Assembly: GCF_005503365.1 (NCBI RefSeq)
Contig: NZ_SCML01000008.1
Coordinates: forward strand, 62,001-126,000
Reading direction: 5' to 3'
Source: Hydrogenophaga sp. 2FB
GTDB lineage: Bacteria; Pseudomonadota; Gammaproteobacteria; Burkholderiales; Burkholderiaceae_C
Length of the DNA: 64,000 bases
The translations under genes and the position numbers were made by a program. Positions 52,250 to 60,679 of the stretch are shown here, one piece after another (within the stretch, counting starts at the first letter, position 1; each line of letters begins with the position of its first letter). The notes under the pieces were generated by a model that did no database searches, was not told the origin of the DNA, and saw only the letters and a list, made by a program, of their open reading frames with translations.

Positions 52250-53611
52250 TCAGGCCAGCACCGCCAACAGCTCGTCGAACACCCGCAGCAAACGGTCCAC
52301 ATCGTGGCGCTGCGTGGCGGGCGAGACCAGCAGCATGCAGTGGAAGGGTGTGAGCAACACCCCTCGGTTGAGCATGAAGAGGTGGGTGAACGCTTCGAGT
52401 TCACTGTGCGCATGCTCGCGCACATCCTGTGCATCGCGCGGTGTGTGCGGCATGAACTGCAGCTCCATGCGCGCGCCCAAGCGCGTCACGGTCCAGGGCA
52501 TTCGGGCGCGGGCGATGCGCTGCTTCAGCCCATGTTCGAGCTGCTCCGCCAGCGCCAGCATGTGGGTGTAGTTCGCGGCGGTGTGCAGGTGCTCGAGTGA
52601 CGCGTCCAGCGCCGCGAGCGTGAGCGCATTGCCCGAGAGGGTGGTGCCGATGCCGCTGTGGCCTTCGGGTGCGCGTTCCTTCGCCGCCACCATGCGCCGC
52701 GCGACCTCGTGCGTGAAGCCATAGACCGCGCACGGCAATCCCCCGGCGACCGCCTTGCCCACTACCAGAAGATCCGGTTCGATCGCGTGTGCCCGCGCGT
52801 AGCCCCCGAGCGCGGTGGAGATGGTGTGGGTTTCGTCGCACACGAACAGCGTGCCGTGCTGGCGACACACAGCGCGCGCGGCTTCCCAGAAGCCGGGCGC
52901 GGGCGGCACGAGGCCGAAGTTCGTGAGCGCGGGTTCGGCCAGCAGGCAGGCCACATCGCCGTGTGCCAATGCGGCTTCGAGCGCGGGCAGGTCGTTGAAG
53001 GGCACGACGCGCGTGAAGTCGGCGTGGTTGTGCACGTTGCCCAGCACCGAGCGGCGCGGCAGGGTGCGGCCGGTGGTGGGGTCGAGGTCCACCAGCGTGT
53101 CGTCCACCGCGCCGTGGTAGCAGCCGTCGAACACCAGCAACCGTGGCCGTTGGGTGATGGCGCGTGCCCAGCGCAGCACGAAGCGGTTGGCGTCGCTCGC
53201 GGTCAGCGCCATCTGCCACACGGGCAGGCCAAACACGCGCTGCAGGCCTTCACCCACGGCGACCGCGCGGGTGGGGGGCAACATGCAGGTGAGGCCTTGC
53301 GCGGCTTGTTGCGCGATCGCCTGTGCCAGCGCGGTGGGGCTGTGGCCGAACATGGCGCCGGTGTCGCCGAGGCAGAAATCGGCATGGGGCAGGCCATCGG
53401 CGCAGGTCAGCGTGATGCCTTGCGCGGACTGAACGAACAAGGTCGCGGGGCTGGGCCAGTCGCGCATCCAGTGCAGGGGAACACCGAACAGGTAGTGCGC
53501 CTGCGCCGCGCGGGCCAGGGCCATGGACCGGGGGTGGGCGGCAATGAAGCGTTCACGTTCGGCCCGTTGCAATGTGGCGATGTGTTCGGAAGACAGGTGC
53601 TGTGTCGGCAT
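52250..53611 (-). CDS. Class III aminotransferase (glutamate-1-semialdehyde aminomutase-like)
   Basis: A 453-residue PLP-dependent class III aminotransferase. The PLP lysine is Lys286 in VVGKAVAGGLP and the cofactor aspartate is in FVCDETHT. The overall style (LVFDGCYHGAVDD, NHADFTRVVPFNDLPALEAAL) is close to HemL-like enzymes, but the aminomutase role is not supported by gene context. It may use omega-amino acids or diamines. It is divergent from the MFS gene (68-bp gap) and ends 3 bp from the hemerythrin stop. Confidence 0.88.
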   Translation of the reverse strand: MPTQHLSSEHIATLQRAERERFIAAHPRSMALARAAQAHYLFGVPLHWMRDWPSPATLFVQSAQGITLTCADGLPHADFCLGDTGAMFGHSPTALAQAIAQQAAQGLTCMLPPTRAVAVGEGLQRVFGLPVWQMALTASDANRFVLRWARAITQRPRLLVFDGCYHGAVDDTLVDLDPTTGRTLPRRSVLGNVHNHADFTRVVPFNDLPALEAALAHGDVACLLAEPALTNFGLVPPAPGFWEAARAVCRQHGTLFVCDETHTISTALGGYARAHAIEPDLLVVGKAVAGGLPCAVYGFTHEVARRMVAAKERAPEGHSGIGTTLSGNALTLAALDASLEHLHTAANYTHMLALAEQLEHGLKQRIARARMPWTVTRLGARMELQFMPHTPRDAQDVREHAHSELEAFTHLFMLNRGVLLTPFHCMLLVSPATQRHDVDRLLRVFDELLAVLA

Positions 53612-53640
53612 GCCGCCAGCTTACGGGGAATGGACAGTTC

Positions 53641-53658
53641 GTTGCGCATCGAAGCAAC
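53641..53658. promoter_or_regulatory. Inverted repeat between aminotransferase and MFS genes
   Basis: GTTGC-N8-GCAAC lies in the 68-bp divergent region, 21 bp before the MFS start. A plausible operator, but short repeats like this occur by chance. Confidence 0.35.
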
Positions 53659-53679
53659 ATGCCTTGCACAAGGCCTACC

Positions 53680-54921
53680 ATGACCCGCATGAACTCGAAC
53701 AGACTCACCTCACCCGCGGCGCAGCCCACCGACGCCGCCGTGGACACCACGCCCTATGTGCGGCTGGCGATGGCGCTCTCGCTCGGCGCGGCCGTGTCGC
53801 TGGGCATCACGCGCTTCGCGTATGGCCTGTTGTTGCCACCGATGCGCGAGGACCTGGGCTGGAGCTACACGCTGGCCGGTGCGATGAACACCTTCAACGC
53901 GCTGGGCTACCTGGTGGGCGCGCTGATGACGCCGTGGCTGATGCGGCGCTTTTCGCCCACCGGCTTGCTGCTCGCAGGTTCCTTGCTGGCTTCGCTGTTC
54001 ATGGGACTGAGCGGGTTTTTCACAGCGGCCGTGCCCTTGCTGGCGCAGCGTCTGCTGGCGGGTGTGGCGAGTGCGCTGGTGTTCATCGCGGGTGGCCTGC
54101 TGGCCGCGCGGCTGGGTGCGCGCCAGCCCCGGCGCAGTGGTTTTCTGCTGGGCCTGTATTACGGTGGCACGGGCCTGGGCATCGTGGTGTCCGCCCTGGG
54201 GGTGCCGCCGGTGCTGGCCGCGGCCTCGGCGCAAGCACACGCCTGGGCCTGGGCGTGGTGGGCATTGGCGCTGGTCTGTCTGCTCGCGACCGCGCTCATG
54301 GCGTGGCCCGCGCGCGTGCTGGCTCGGCATGAGGCGCCCCTGGCGGGCACCCAGGCCGGTGGCGGCCGCGTGTTTCGCGTGCGCGACTTCGGCTTTGCGC
54401 TGGCGGGTTACACCGGCTTTGGCGTGGGCTACATCGGTTACATGACGTTCGTGATCGCGTTGCTGCGCGAGCAAGGCAGCTCGGCGGGCGCCATCACGGC
54501 GTTCTATGCGTTGCTGGGTGTGGCGGTGGTCGCGTCGTCGCGCATCTGGGCGGGCTTGCTGGACCGGCACCGCGATGGTCAGGCCCTGGCGCGGCTCAAT
54601 GCCCTGCTGGGCGTGGCGGCCATCGTGCCCGCGCTGACGGCGAGCGCGCCGCTGCTGCTGGCTTCGGGCTTGTTGTTTGGCGCGGTGTTTCTGTCGGTGG
54701 TGGCTTCGACGACCGCACTGGTGCGGCACAACCTGCCACCCGCGCAATGGGCCGCAGGCATCAGCGCGTTCACGATCGTGTTCGCGGCCGGTCAGATCGT
54801 GGGGCCCACGGTGGTGGGCTTCATCGCCGATGGCCCCGGCGGGCTGGCGCGGGGCCTGGTGTTTTCAGCGGTCGCGCTGTGGGTGGGCGCGGCGCTGGCG
54901 ATGCGCCAGCGCGCGCTTTAG
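53680..54921 (+). CDS. MFS transporter, YbfB/YjiJ-like
   Basis: A 413-residue twelve-helix major facilitator protein. Recognisable YbfB/YjiJ-type features are SLGITRFAYGLLLPPMREDLGWSYTLAGAMNTFNALGYLVG near the N-terminus and GRVFRVRDFGFALAGYTGFGVGYIGYMTF at the start of the second half. Substrate is unknown. Starts at 53680 (MTRMNSN) or 53689 are both possible. It is convergent with the GST gene (3-bp gap). Confidence 0.87.
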   Translation: MTRMNSNRLTSPAAQPTDAAVDTTPYVRLAMALSLGAAVSLGITRFAYGLLLPPMREDLGWSYTLAGAMNTFNALGYLVGALMTPWLMRRFSPTGLLLAGSLLASLFMGLSGFFTAAVPLLAQRLLAGVASALVFIAGGLLAARLGARQPRRSGFLLGLYYGGTGLGIVVSALGVPPVLAAASAQAHAWAWAWWALALVCLLATALMAWPARVLARHEAPLAGTQAGGGRVFRVRDFGFALAGYTGFGVGYIGYMTFVIALLREQGSSAGAITAFYALLGVAVVASSRIWAGLLDRHRDGQALARLNALLGVAAIVPALTASAPLLLASGLLFGAVFLSVVASTTALVRHNLPPAQWAAGISAFTIVFAAGQIVGPTVVGFIADGPGGLARGLVFSAVALWVGAALAMRQRAL

Positions 54922-54924
54922 CCC

Positions 54925-55530
54925 TTAGATCAAGCCTTCGGCTTTCATGGCGGCTTGCACCGCGGGACGCGCACCCACGCGGGTGCGGTAGGCACCGAGG
55001 TTCTCGAGGCCGCTGATGTCCACGCCCACGCGCGGTGCCCAGTTGGTCACGGTGAAGAGGTAGCCGTCGGCCACGCTGAAGGTGTCGCCCATGAGGTACT
55101 GCTTGCCCGCGAGCTGGCTGTCGACCCACTTCAGGCGTTGGCCGAGCTTGTCCTTGGCGGCGGTTTTCACCTCATCCGGGTTGGCCGGGTTGAACAGCGG
55201 CGAGAAGCCCTTGTGCACCTCGGTGCCGATGAAGGTCAGCCATTCCTGCAGGCGGTAGCGCGGCAGCGTGCCATTGGCCGGGGCCAGGTTCTTCTGTGGC
55301 ACCTGGTCGGCGATGTACTGCACGATGGCCGGGCCTTCGCGCAGGCGCTCACCGTTGTCGAGCTCCAGCAGCGGCACGTAGCCCAGCGGGTTGATGGTGT
55401 AGTAGTCGGTGCCGTCGGGCAGCTGGTGCGTCTTGGTCGGCGCGGGGATGGCTTCGAATTTCAGGCCGGATTCGTGCAGGGCGATGTGCGGGGAGAGCGA
55501 GCAGGCGCCGGGGGAGTAGTAAAGCTTCAT
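54925..55530 (-). CDS. gstA: Glutathione S-transferase, beta class
   Basis: A 201-residue GST. The N-terminal thioredoxin-fold begins MKLYYSPGACSLSPHIALHE, with Cys10 and the Ser/His of the beta-class active site; the C-terminal helical domain has LMGDTFSVADGYLF. It conjugates or reduces electrophiles with glutathione. The start at 55530 is fixed by the family N-terminus. No operon partner. Confidence 0.93.
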   Translation of the reverse strand: MKLYYSPGACSLSPHIALHESGLKFEAIPAPTKTHQLPDGTDYYTINPLGYVPLLELDNGERLREGPAIVQYIADQVPQKNLAPANGTLPRYRLQEWLTFIGTEVHKGFSPLFNPANPDEVKTAAKDKLGQRLKWVDSQLAGKQYLMGDTFSVADGYLFTVTNWAPRVGVDISGLENLGAYRTRVGARPAVQAAMKAEGLI

Positions 55531-55730
55531 GGAGTTGTCGTCCTCGGTAAGGTGCCACCGGATGGGGCATCTGGGGCGGATGCTACCGAGGACAGGCGTG
55601 CCTTGCAGAGGGCGGGGGTATACGGGGTCCCTCGAGGGTGGACGCGGGCGCTCCGGGTCAATTGGACTCATGCGCCCCACCGGGCGGCGGTATCTTCGTG
55701 CACCCCTGCCCACCACCGAGGACGTTTCGA

Positions 55731-56654
55731 ATGGCCCTGGGTCAATTTGCCTTTGCCAGCAACACCAACCGCTTTCTCGCCTGCGAGCCCCTGGATGGGC
55801 AGCCCTTCGCGATCGCCGGTGTGCCCTACGACGGCGTGGTGACCAACCGGCCCGGCGCGCGCTTTGGCCCGCAGGCGATCCGCGCGGCCAGCCTGATGCT
55901 GTGCGACGCGACCCATCCGGTGTTCGACGTGTCGCCGTTACCCCACCTGGGCGACGCGCTCGACATGCGCCTGCCCAACGCCTCGCCACTGCCCGAGGTG
56001 CGGCGCCACATCGAAGCGCAGGCCATGGCGTTGATGGCGAAGCACCATTGCGTATTCCTCGGCGGCGACCATTCCATCACGCTGTCGTTGCTGCGCGCCG
56101 CCAAGGCACGGCATGGTGGCGAACCGCTGGCCCTGGTGCACTTCGACGCGCACTGCGACACCTGGAGCGACCACTTCGGCGAGCCCTCGGGCCACGGCAC
56201 CTGGACATACGAAGCCTTGCAGGAAGGCCTGGTGAGTCCCGCGCACACGGTGCAGATCGGCATTCGCTCCAGCGGCGAGCGCGCCGCGCGCGCGTACGTG
56301 GCCGACCAGGGCGGGCAGATCTTCACCGCGCGTGCGCTGCGCGGGCTCGATGGCGCGGGACTCAAGCCCGCCATCGACGCGATCCGCGCGCGCATCGGTC
56401 AGCGGCCGTGTTACCTCACGCTCGACATCGATTGCCTGGACCCGGCCTTCGCGCCGGGCACCGGCACGCCCGAGCCGGGCGGCATGACCAGCTCGCAGGT
56501 GTTGACCTTCCTGGAAGAGCTCGCGGACCTGAACTGGATCGGCATGGACTGTGTGGAGGTGGCCCCGGCCTACGACCACGCCGAACTCACGACCCACGCG
56601 GCCGCCACCTTCGTGTGGACCTACCTCAGTGGCCAGGTGGCCAAGGGCGTCTGA
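55731..56654 (+). CDS. Agmatinase/guanidino-acid ureohydrolase (arginase family)
   Basis: A 307-residue ureohydrolase. The Mn2+ ligands are in GGDHS (about 111-115), DAHCDTW (about 136-142) and DIDCLDPA (about 226-233); PGTGTPEPGG is the typical loop of agmatinase/guanidinobutyrase-like enzymes. It would release urea from agmatine (giving putrescine) or another guanidino compound. The oxidoreductase gene starts 1 bp after its stop, and putrescine genes lie nearby, which supports the agmatinase reading without excluding guanidinobutyrase. Confidence 0.89.
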   Translation: MALGQFAFASNTNRFLACEPLDGQPFAIAGVPYDGVVTNRPGARFGPQAIRAASLMLCDATHPVFDVSPLPHLGDALDMRLPNASPLPEVRRHIEAQAMALMAKHHCVFLGGDHSITLSLLRAAKARHGGEPLALVHFDAHCDTWSDHFGEPSGHGTWTYEALQEGLVSPAHTVQIGIRSSGERAARAYVADQGGQIFTARALRGLDGAGLKPAIDAIRARIGQRPCYLTLDIDCLDPAFAPGTGTPEPGGMTSSQVLTFLEELADLNWIGMDCVEVAPAYDHAELTTHAAATFVWTYLSGQVAKGV

Positions 56655-56655
56655 C

Positions 56656-57957
56656 ATGTCGCTCATCCGCTCCGACACCCAGCTCAACCAGAAGAGCTAC
56701 TACGAGGTCAGCGTGCAGCGGCCCGATGCGCTGGCACCGCTGGAAGACACGCTGGACGCCGACGTGGTGGTGGTCGGCGCGGGTTTCTCGGGATTGAGCG
56801 CCGCGCTCGAACTCGCGCAGCGCGGCCTGTCGGTGGTGGTGCTGGAGGCCGATCGCATCGGCAGTGGCGCGAGCGGGCGCAACGGCGGCCAGGCCATCGT
56901 GGGCTATGCCAGTGGCATGGGACCGTTCGAGCAGCAACTCGGCGCGGCCGATGCGCAGCGCGCATGGGACATGTCGATCGACGCCATCGACCTGATCGAC
57001 GCGCGCATCGCGGCCCACGGCATCGAATGCGACCGCGTCAAGGGCTATGTGTACGTGGCCGACTCGCCGCGCAAGGCCTTTGCCCTGCACGAGGAAATGG
57101 AAGGCCTGAAGCGGCGCGGCATCGCGGTGGACTGGGCCGAGGGGGCCGACCTGCCGCGCCTGATCAACAGCCCGCGCTACGTGGCCGCGGGGCGCGAGCA
57201 ATGCTCGGGCCACCTGCACCCGCTGAAGTACGCGCTGGGCCTGGCGCGCGCCGCGCAGGCCGCGGGTGTGCGCATCTTCGAACACACGCCGGTGACGGCG
57301 CTGCAACGCGGCGCCACGCTGGTGGCCAGCACCCCGAAGGGCCAGGTGAGGGCGCGTTTTGGCGTGCTCGCGGGCAACTGCATGCTGCCCGAGTACGGCC
57401 CGCGCGTGGCGCCGGAGGTGGCGCCGCGCATCATGCCCGTGGGCACCTACATCGTGGGCACCGCGCCGCTCGATCCCGAGCTGTGCGCACGCCTGATACC
57501 GCGCAACGCGGCGGTGTGCGACAACAACTTCGTGCTCGACTATTTCCGCTTCAGCGCCGATGCGCGGCTGCTGTTCGGGGGTCGCGTGAGCTACACCACC
57601 CGCACACCCACCCGGCTCGAAGACCTGATGCGCCGGCGCATGGGCCTGGTGTTTCCGCAACTGGGCAACGTGCCCATCGAGTACGTGTGGGGCGGCTTCG
57701 TGGACATCAGCATGAACCGCGCGCCCGACTTCGGCCGCCTGGGCGACAACCTGTACTACCTGCAAGGCTTCAGTGGCCACGGCGTGGCACTCACCGGCCT
57801 GGCGGGCAAGCTGGTGGCCGAGGCCGTGGCAGGGCAGGCGGAGCGCTTCGACGTGTACGCCCGTCTCAAGCACCGGCGCTTTCCCGGTGGCGCCTTGCTG
57901 CGCACGCCGAGCCTGGCGCTGGGCATGTTGTGGCATCGGTTGCGCGACGTGCTCTGA
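56656..57957 (+). CDS. FAD-dependent amine oxidoreductase (gamma-glutamylputrescine oxidase-like)
   Basis: A 433-residue DAO-family flavoprotein. The FAD-binding VVVGAGFSGLSAALELAQRG is at about 37-56, and the second FAD contact GFSGHGVALTGLAGKLVAE near the C-terminus. The SGRNGGQ segment near 74-80 is characteristic of PuuB/OrdL-type enzymes, which oxidise gamma-glutamylputrescine. It follows the ureohydrolase by 1 bp, and puuD/puuA-like genes are beyond the MocR gene, completing a puu pathway. Its 3' side borders origin-like element B. Confidence 0.88.
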   Translation: MSLIRSDTQLNQKSYYEVSVQRPDALAPLEDTLDADVVVVGAGFSGLSAALELAQRGLSVVVLEADRIGSGASGRNGGQAIVGYASGMGPFEQQLGAADAQRAWDMSIDAIDLIDARIAAHGIECDRVKGYVYVADSPRKAFALHEEMEGLKRRGIAVDWAEGADLPRLINSPRYVAAGREQCSGHLHPLKYALGLARAAQAAGVRIFEHTPVTALQRGATLVASTPKGQVRARFGVLAGNCMLPEYGPRVAPEVAPRIMPVGTYIVGTAPLDPELCARLIPRNAAVCDNNFVLDYFRFSADARLLFGGRVSYTTRTPTRLEDLMRRRMGLVFPQLGNVPIEYVWGGFVDISMNRAPDFGRLGDNLYYLQGFSGHGVALTGLAGKLVAEAVAGQAERFDVYARLKHRRFPGGALLRTPSLALGMLWHRLRDVL

Positions 57958-58228
57958 TCTTTCGGGGCAGGGACGCACACCAGAAGACGGAACACCGAAG
58001 CGGACTTGTCCCGAGAGAAGTTGTTCCTCTCTATCTTCTTAATGGCTTGTTTAAAGATAGTAGTAGTAGTAGTAAAGCACGCCGTTCGGTGTGGACAAGC
58101 ACCGTTTTTCCTTTGAAATCAAGCCGTTGGCGGATTCAGAAGCCTGTGTGAAGGGGCCTGTCGGGATGGAACCCGAATGGGGACAAAAGCGCGAGACAGC
58201 GGCAGCCTGTGGATAAGTGGTTTGTTGT
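57958..58228. other. 271-bp gene-free region holding most of element B
   Basis: Between the stop codons of the oxidoreductase and of mocR no gene is present. The left 50 bp are unremarkable; the remainder is origin-like element B, which also extends a few bases into the mocR 3' end. Confidence 0.6.
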
Positions 58229-58244
58229 TCAAAAGTTATTCACA
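58057..58244 (-). other. Origin-like element B: inverted relative of element A
   Basis: Read on the minus strand from 58244: TGTGAATAA (58236-58244, perfect DnaA box on the plus strand as TTATTCACA), TTATCCACA (58208-58216, perfect), TTGTCCCCA (58178-58186), TTGTCCACA (58090-58098), then TAC x5 and TAT (58057-58074), followed by AT-rich CTTTAAACAAGCCATTAAG. Box-to-box starts are 28, 30 and 88 bp apart and the trios start 24 bp after the last box, exactly as in element A. CTTCACACAGGCTTC (58139-58153) and the 15-mer with TTTTGTCCCCATTCG are also shared at the same offsets. The first box lies within the last codons of mocR. Origin function is inferred. Confidence 0.72.
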
Positions 58245-59704
58245 GCCTTGGCGAGCAGGGGCCCGCAGCGCTCAATCTCTGCCATGGGCGCATAGCCGTA
58301 ACCGATGACCAAACCTCGCAAATCGCTGCGCTGCAGACAGTAAGCAGAGAGAGGCCGCACGGTGAGGCCGAGTTGTCCGATGCGTTGTGCCAGCGCGCGG
58401 TCGTCCACCCCGCCGGGCAAACGCAGGCACAGGTGCAGGCCCTGTTCCGCGCCGCTGATGCTCGGGCCTTCGGGCGCATCGCGCAGCACTGGTTTGAGCG
58501 CTTCCAGCAGGCACTTGCGGCGCTCGCCGTAGTTCTGCCGCGCGCGGCGCAGCGCGCTGGCGAAATGGCCCATTTCGATGAACTCGGCCAGCGCGGCCTG
58601 CACCGGCATCTGGCCCGGGCGGTTGAGGTCGTAGTGGGCCTGCTTGAAGGCGGCCACCAGCGGCTTGGGCACCACCAGGTAGCCGATCTTCAGGCCGGGG
58701 TAGAGCACCTTGGAGAAGGTGCCCATGTAGAACACGCGGCCGTCGGCGTCCAGGCCTTCCAGGCTGGAGAGGGGCGGGCCGCTGAAGCGGTATTCGCTGT
58801 CGTAGTCGTCTTCGAGCACCCAGGCGTCGTGCGCGCGCGCCGTGGCCAGCAGCTCGTGGCGGCGCGGCAGCGACATGACCGAACCCGTGGGGTACTGGTG
58901 CGAGGGGGTGACGTAGATCAGCCGGGGTGTCTGCGTGTTGTCCGCCGTGCTGGGGTTGATACCTTGTTCGTCCACCGCCACCGGGTGGATGGCCAGGCCG
59001 GTGGCCATGAAGGCCTTCACCGCGCCCCAGTAGGCCGGGTCTTCCACCCACACGGTGTCGCCGTGGTCGGCCAGCAGGCGCGCGCAGAGTTCGATGGACT
59101 GCTGCGTGCCGCTGGTGATGACCACCTGATCGGCGTCGAGCTGCACGCTGCGGAACACGCGCAGGTAGTCGGCCACGGCGCGGCGCAGGGGCGCGTAGCC
59201 GCCCGAGTCGTTGTAGTCGAGCATGTCCGGGTAGGTCATGCGCCAGTGCTTGTTCTGCAGGCGCTGCCAGAGCGTGAGCGGGAAGGCGCTGAAGTCCGCG
59301 ATGCCGGGGGTGAAGGGCTGCACCTCCAGCTCGGTGGCGCAGAAAGTGCCCGCGAGCGCCCGGCCGCGCGTGGACAGGCGCCGGGCCTGCGCGGTCGTGG
59401 TCTGCGGGTTGCGCGCGGAGCGACCGGGCGTGGCGCGGGGCACGTTGTCGTTCACGTAGGTGCCGCTGCCCACGCGGCTGCCGAGGTAGCCTTCCACGCT
59501 GAGCTGGTTGATCGCGGCCACCACCGTGTTGCGCGAAAGGCGCAAATCCTGCGCGAGGTCGCGGCTGGAGGGCAAGCGCTCACCTGCGCCGAGCTTGCCG
59601 TCCAGCATGGCGCGGCGCAGCGCTTCGTAGAGCTGGCGGTGCAGCGGCAGCGCGTCTTGCGAGCCCAGGCGGTTCATTTCGGCCAGGAGGAATTCGGACA
59701 GCAT
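58229..59704 (-). CDS. MocR-type regulator (GntR winged helix fused to aminotransferase fold)
   Basis: A 491-residue MocR/GabR-family protein. The GntR helix-turn-helix is at about 15-80 (LHRQLYEALRRAMLDGKLGAGERLPSSRDLAQDLRLSRNT), joined to a class I aminotransferase-like domain with the PLP lysine in GTFSKVLYPGLKIG (about 325-335) and VLEDDYDSEYRF. ATG 59704 (MLSEFLL) starts it at the normal distance from the helix. It is divergent from puuD across two direct repeats, and most likely controls the putrescine genes. Its 3' end contains one DnaA-box of element B. Confidence 0.92.
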   Translation of the reverse strand: MLSEFLLAEMNRLGSQDALPLHRQLYEALRRAMLDGKLGAGERLPSSRDLAQDLRLSRNTVVAAINQLSVEGYLGSRVGSGTYVNDNVPRATPGRSARNPQTTTAQARRLSTRGRALAGTFCATELEVQPFTPGIADFSAFPLTLWQRLQNKHWRMTYPDMLDYNDSGGYAPLRRAVADYLRVFRSVQLDADQVVITSGTQQSIELCARLLADHGDTVWVEDPAYWGAVKAFMATGLAIHPVAVDEQGINPSTADNTQTPRLIYVTPSHQYPTGSVMSLPRRHELLATARAHDAWVLEDDYDSEYRFSGPPLSSLEGLDADGRVFYMGTFSKVLYPGLKIGYLVVPKPLVAAFKQAHYDLNRPGQMPVQAALAEFIEMGHFASALRRARQNYGERRKCLLEALKPVLRDAPEGPSISGAEQGLHLCLRLPGGVDDRALAQRIGQLGLTVRPLSAYCLQRSDLRGLVIGYGYAPMAEIERCGPLLAKAVNNF

Positions 59705-59724
59705 GTGGTTTCGTCTTCCGGTGT

Positions 59725-59743
59725 GGTGCCGCGAAGTGGCACC
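59725..59743. promoter_or_regulatory. Inverted repeat in the mocR-puuD divergent region
   Basis: TGGTGCC (59724-59730) and GGCACCA (59738-59744) form a 7-bp inverted repeat with a 7-bp centre, near the mocR start codon. Possible autoregulatory site. Confidence 0.4.
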
Positions 59744-59754
59744 ATGGGGTGGGC

Positions 59755-59786
59755 CCAACTGGCCCCCATTCTGATCCAATTGGCCC
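59755..59786. promoter_or_regulatory. Direct repeats, candidate MocR binding site
   Basis: CCAACTGGCCC (59755-59765) and CCAATTGGCCC (59776-59786) are direct repeats 21 bp apart, two DNA turns, on the same face. Direct repeats of this kind are the known binding mode of MocR/GabR proteins. They lie upstream of puuD, with the second overlapping its -35 region. Confidence 0.66.
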
Positions 59787-59817
59787 GCCACAATGAATGC
59801 CATTGTTTGGAGTCCTC

Positions 59818-60630
59818 ATGAACAAGCCGCCGTGCATGGTCTGGCTGCCTGCCGACCACCGACTGATGGGCGACCACGGGCACCAGATGCCTTTTTTGCT
59901 GCTGGGTGACAAATACGCCCGCGCGGTCAAGGTTGGGTCCCAGGCCCAACCGGTCATGTTTCCCCTGGCCGACACGGGCCAGATCAGCGAGTTGCTGGCG
60001 CTGGTGGACGGTGTGATGCTGACCGGCTCGCCGTCCAACGTGCACCCGTCCCACTTCAACGAAGACGTGGCCGACCCCAGCCTGCCGCTCGATGCCGACC
60101 GCGACCTTCTCACGCTGGCGCTGGTGAAGGCCTGCGTGCACGAGGGCATTCCGCTGCTGGGCATCTGCCGGGGGTTCCAGGAGATCAACGTCGCACTCGG
60201 CGGCACGCTGCACCAGCGCGTGCACGAGGTACCGGGGATGATGGACCACCGCGAGCCCAAGGCCGCGCCGCCCGAAGAGCAGTACGCGCCGAGCCACAGC
60301 ATCCGCTTCGCGCCGGGCAGCGTGTTCCAGGAGTGGGCTGGCGGCAACGCCGAAACACAGGTGAATTCGCTGCACGGCCAGGGCATCAACCGCCTGGCCG
60401 CGGGCCTGGAGCCGCTGGCGCACGCGCCCGACGGCCTGGTGGAAGCCTTTGCCGTGCGCGGCGCGCGCACCTTTGCCTACGCGGTGCAGTTCCACCCCGA
60501 GTGGCGTTGCTGGGAAACGCCGTTCTACGCCGCCATCTTCGACGCCTTTGGCCGCGCCTGCCGCCAGCGCATGAACCTGCGCCTGCAGGCCGCCGATCTG
60601 GCGCGCAGCGGCGCGAGCGCCAGCGCCTGA
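59818..60630 (+). CDS. puuD: Gamma-glutamyl-gamma-aminobutyrate hydrolase (PuuD-like)
   Basis: A 270-residue class I glutamine-amidotransferase-like hydrolase. The nucleophile Cys117 is in GICRGFQEINVALGGTL, and FHPEW supplies the His-Glu of the triad. In the puu pathway PuuD releases GABA from gamma-glutamyl-GABA. ATG 59818 is chosen because GGAG is 5 bp upstream; an in-frame ATG at 59797 lacks this. It is first in the operon puuD-puuA-spuC. Confidence 0.91.
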   Translation: MNKPPCMVWLPADHRLMGDHGHQMPFLLLGDKYARAVKVGSQAQPVMFPLADTGQISELLALVDGVMLTGSPSNVHPSHFNEDVADPSLPLDADRDLLTLALVKACVHEGIPLLGICRGFQEINVALGGTLHQRVHEVPGMMDHREPKAAPPEEQYAPSHSIRFAPGSVFQEWAGGNAETQVNSLHGQGINRLAAGLEPLAHAPDGLVEAFAVRGARTFAYAVQFHPEWRCWETPFYAAIFDAFGRACRQRMNLRLQAADLARSGASASA

Positions 60631-60679
60631 ACCGGTTTCTCTGCCCAGAACGAACGACAACACACCGAGGAGATGGCAC

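Noticed and set aside
58057..58074. TAG-type triplet repeat as a simple microsatellite
   Set aside because: A matching triplet run exists at the corresponding place in element A with the same distance to a DnaA box, so it is treated as a DnaA-trio candidate.
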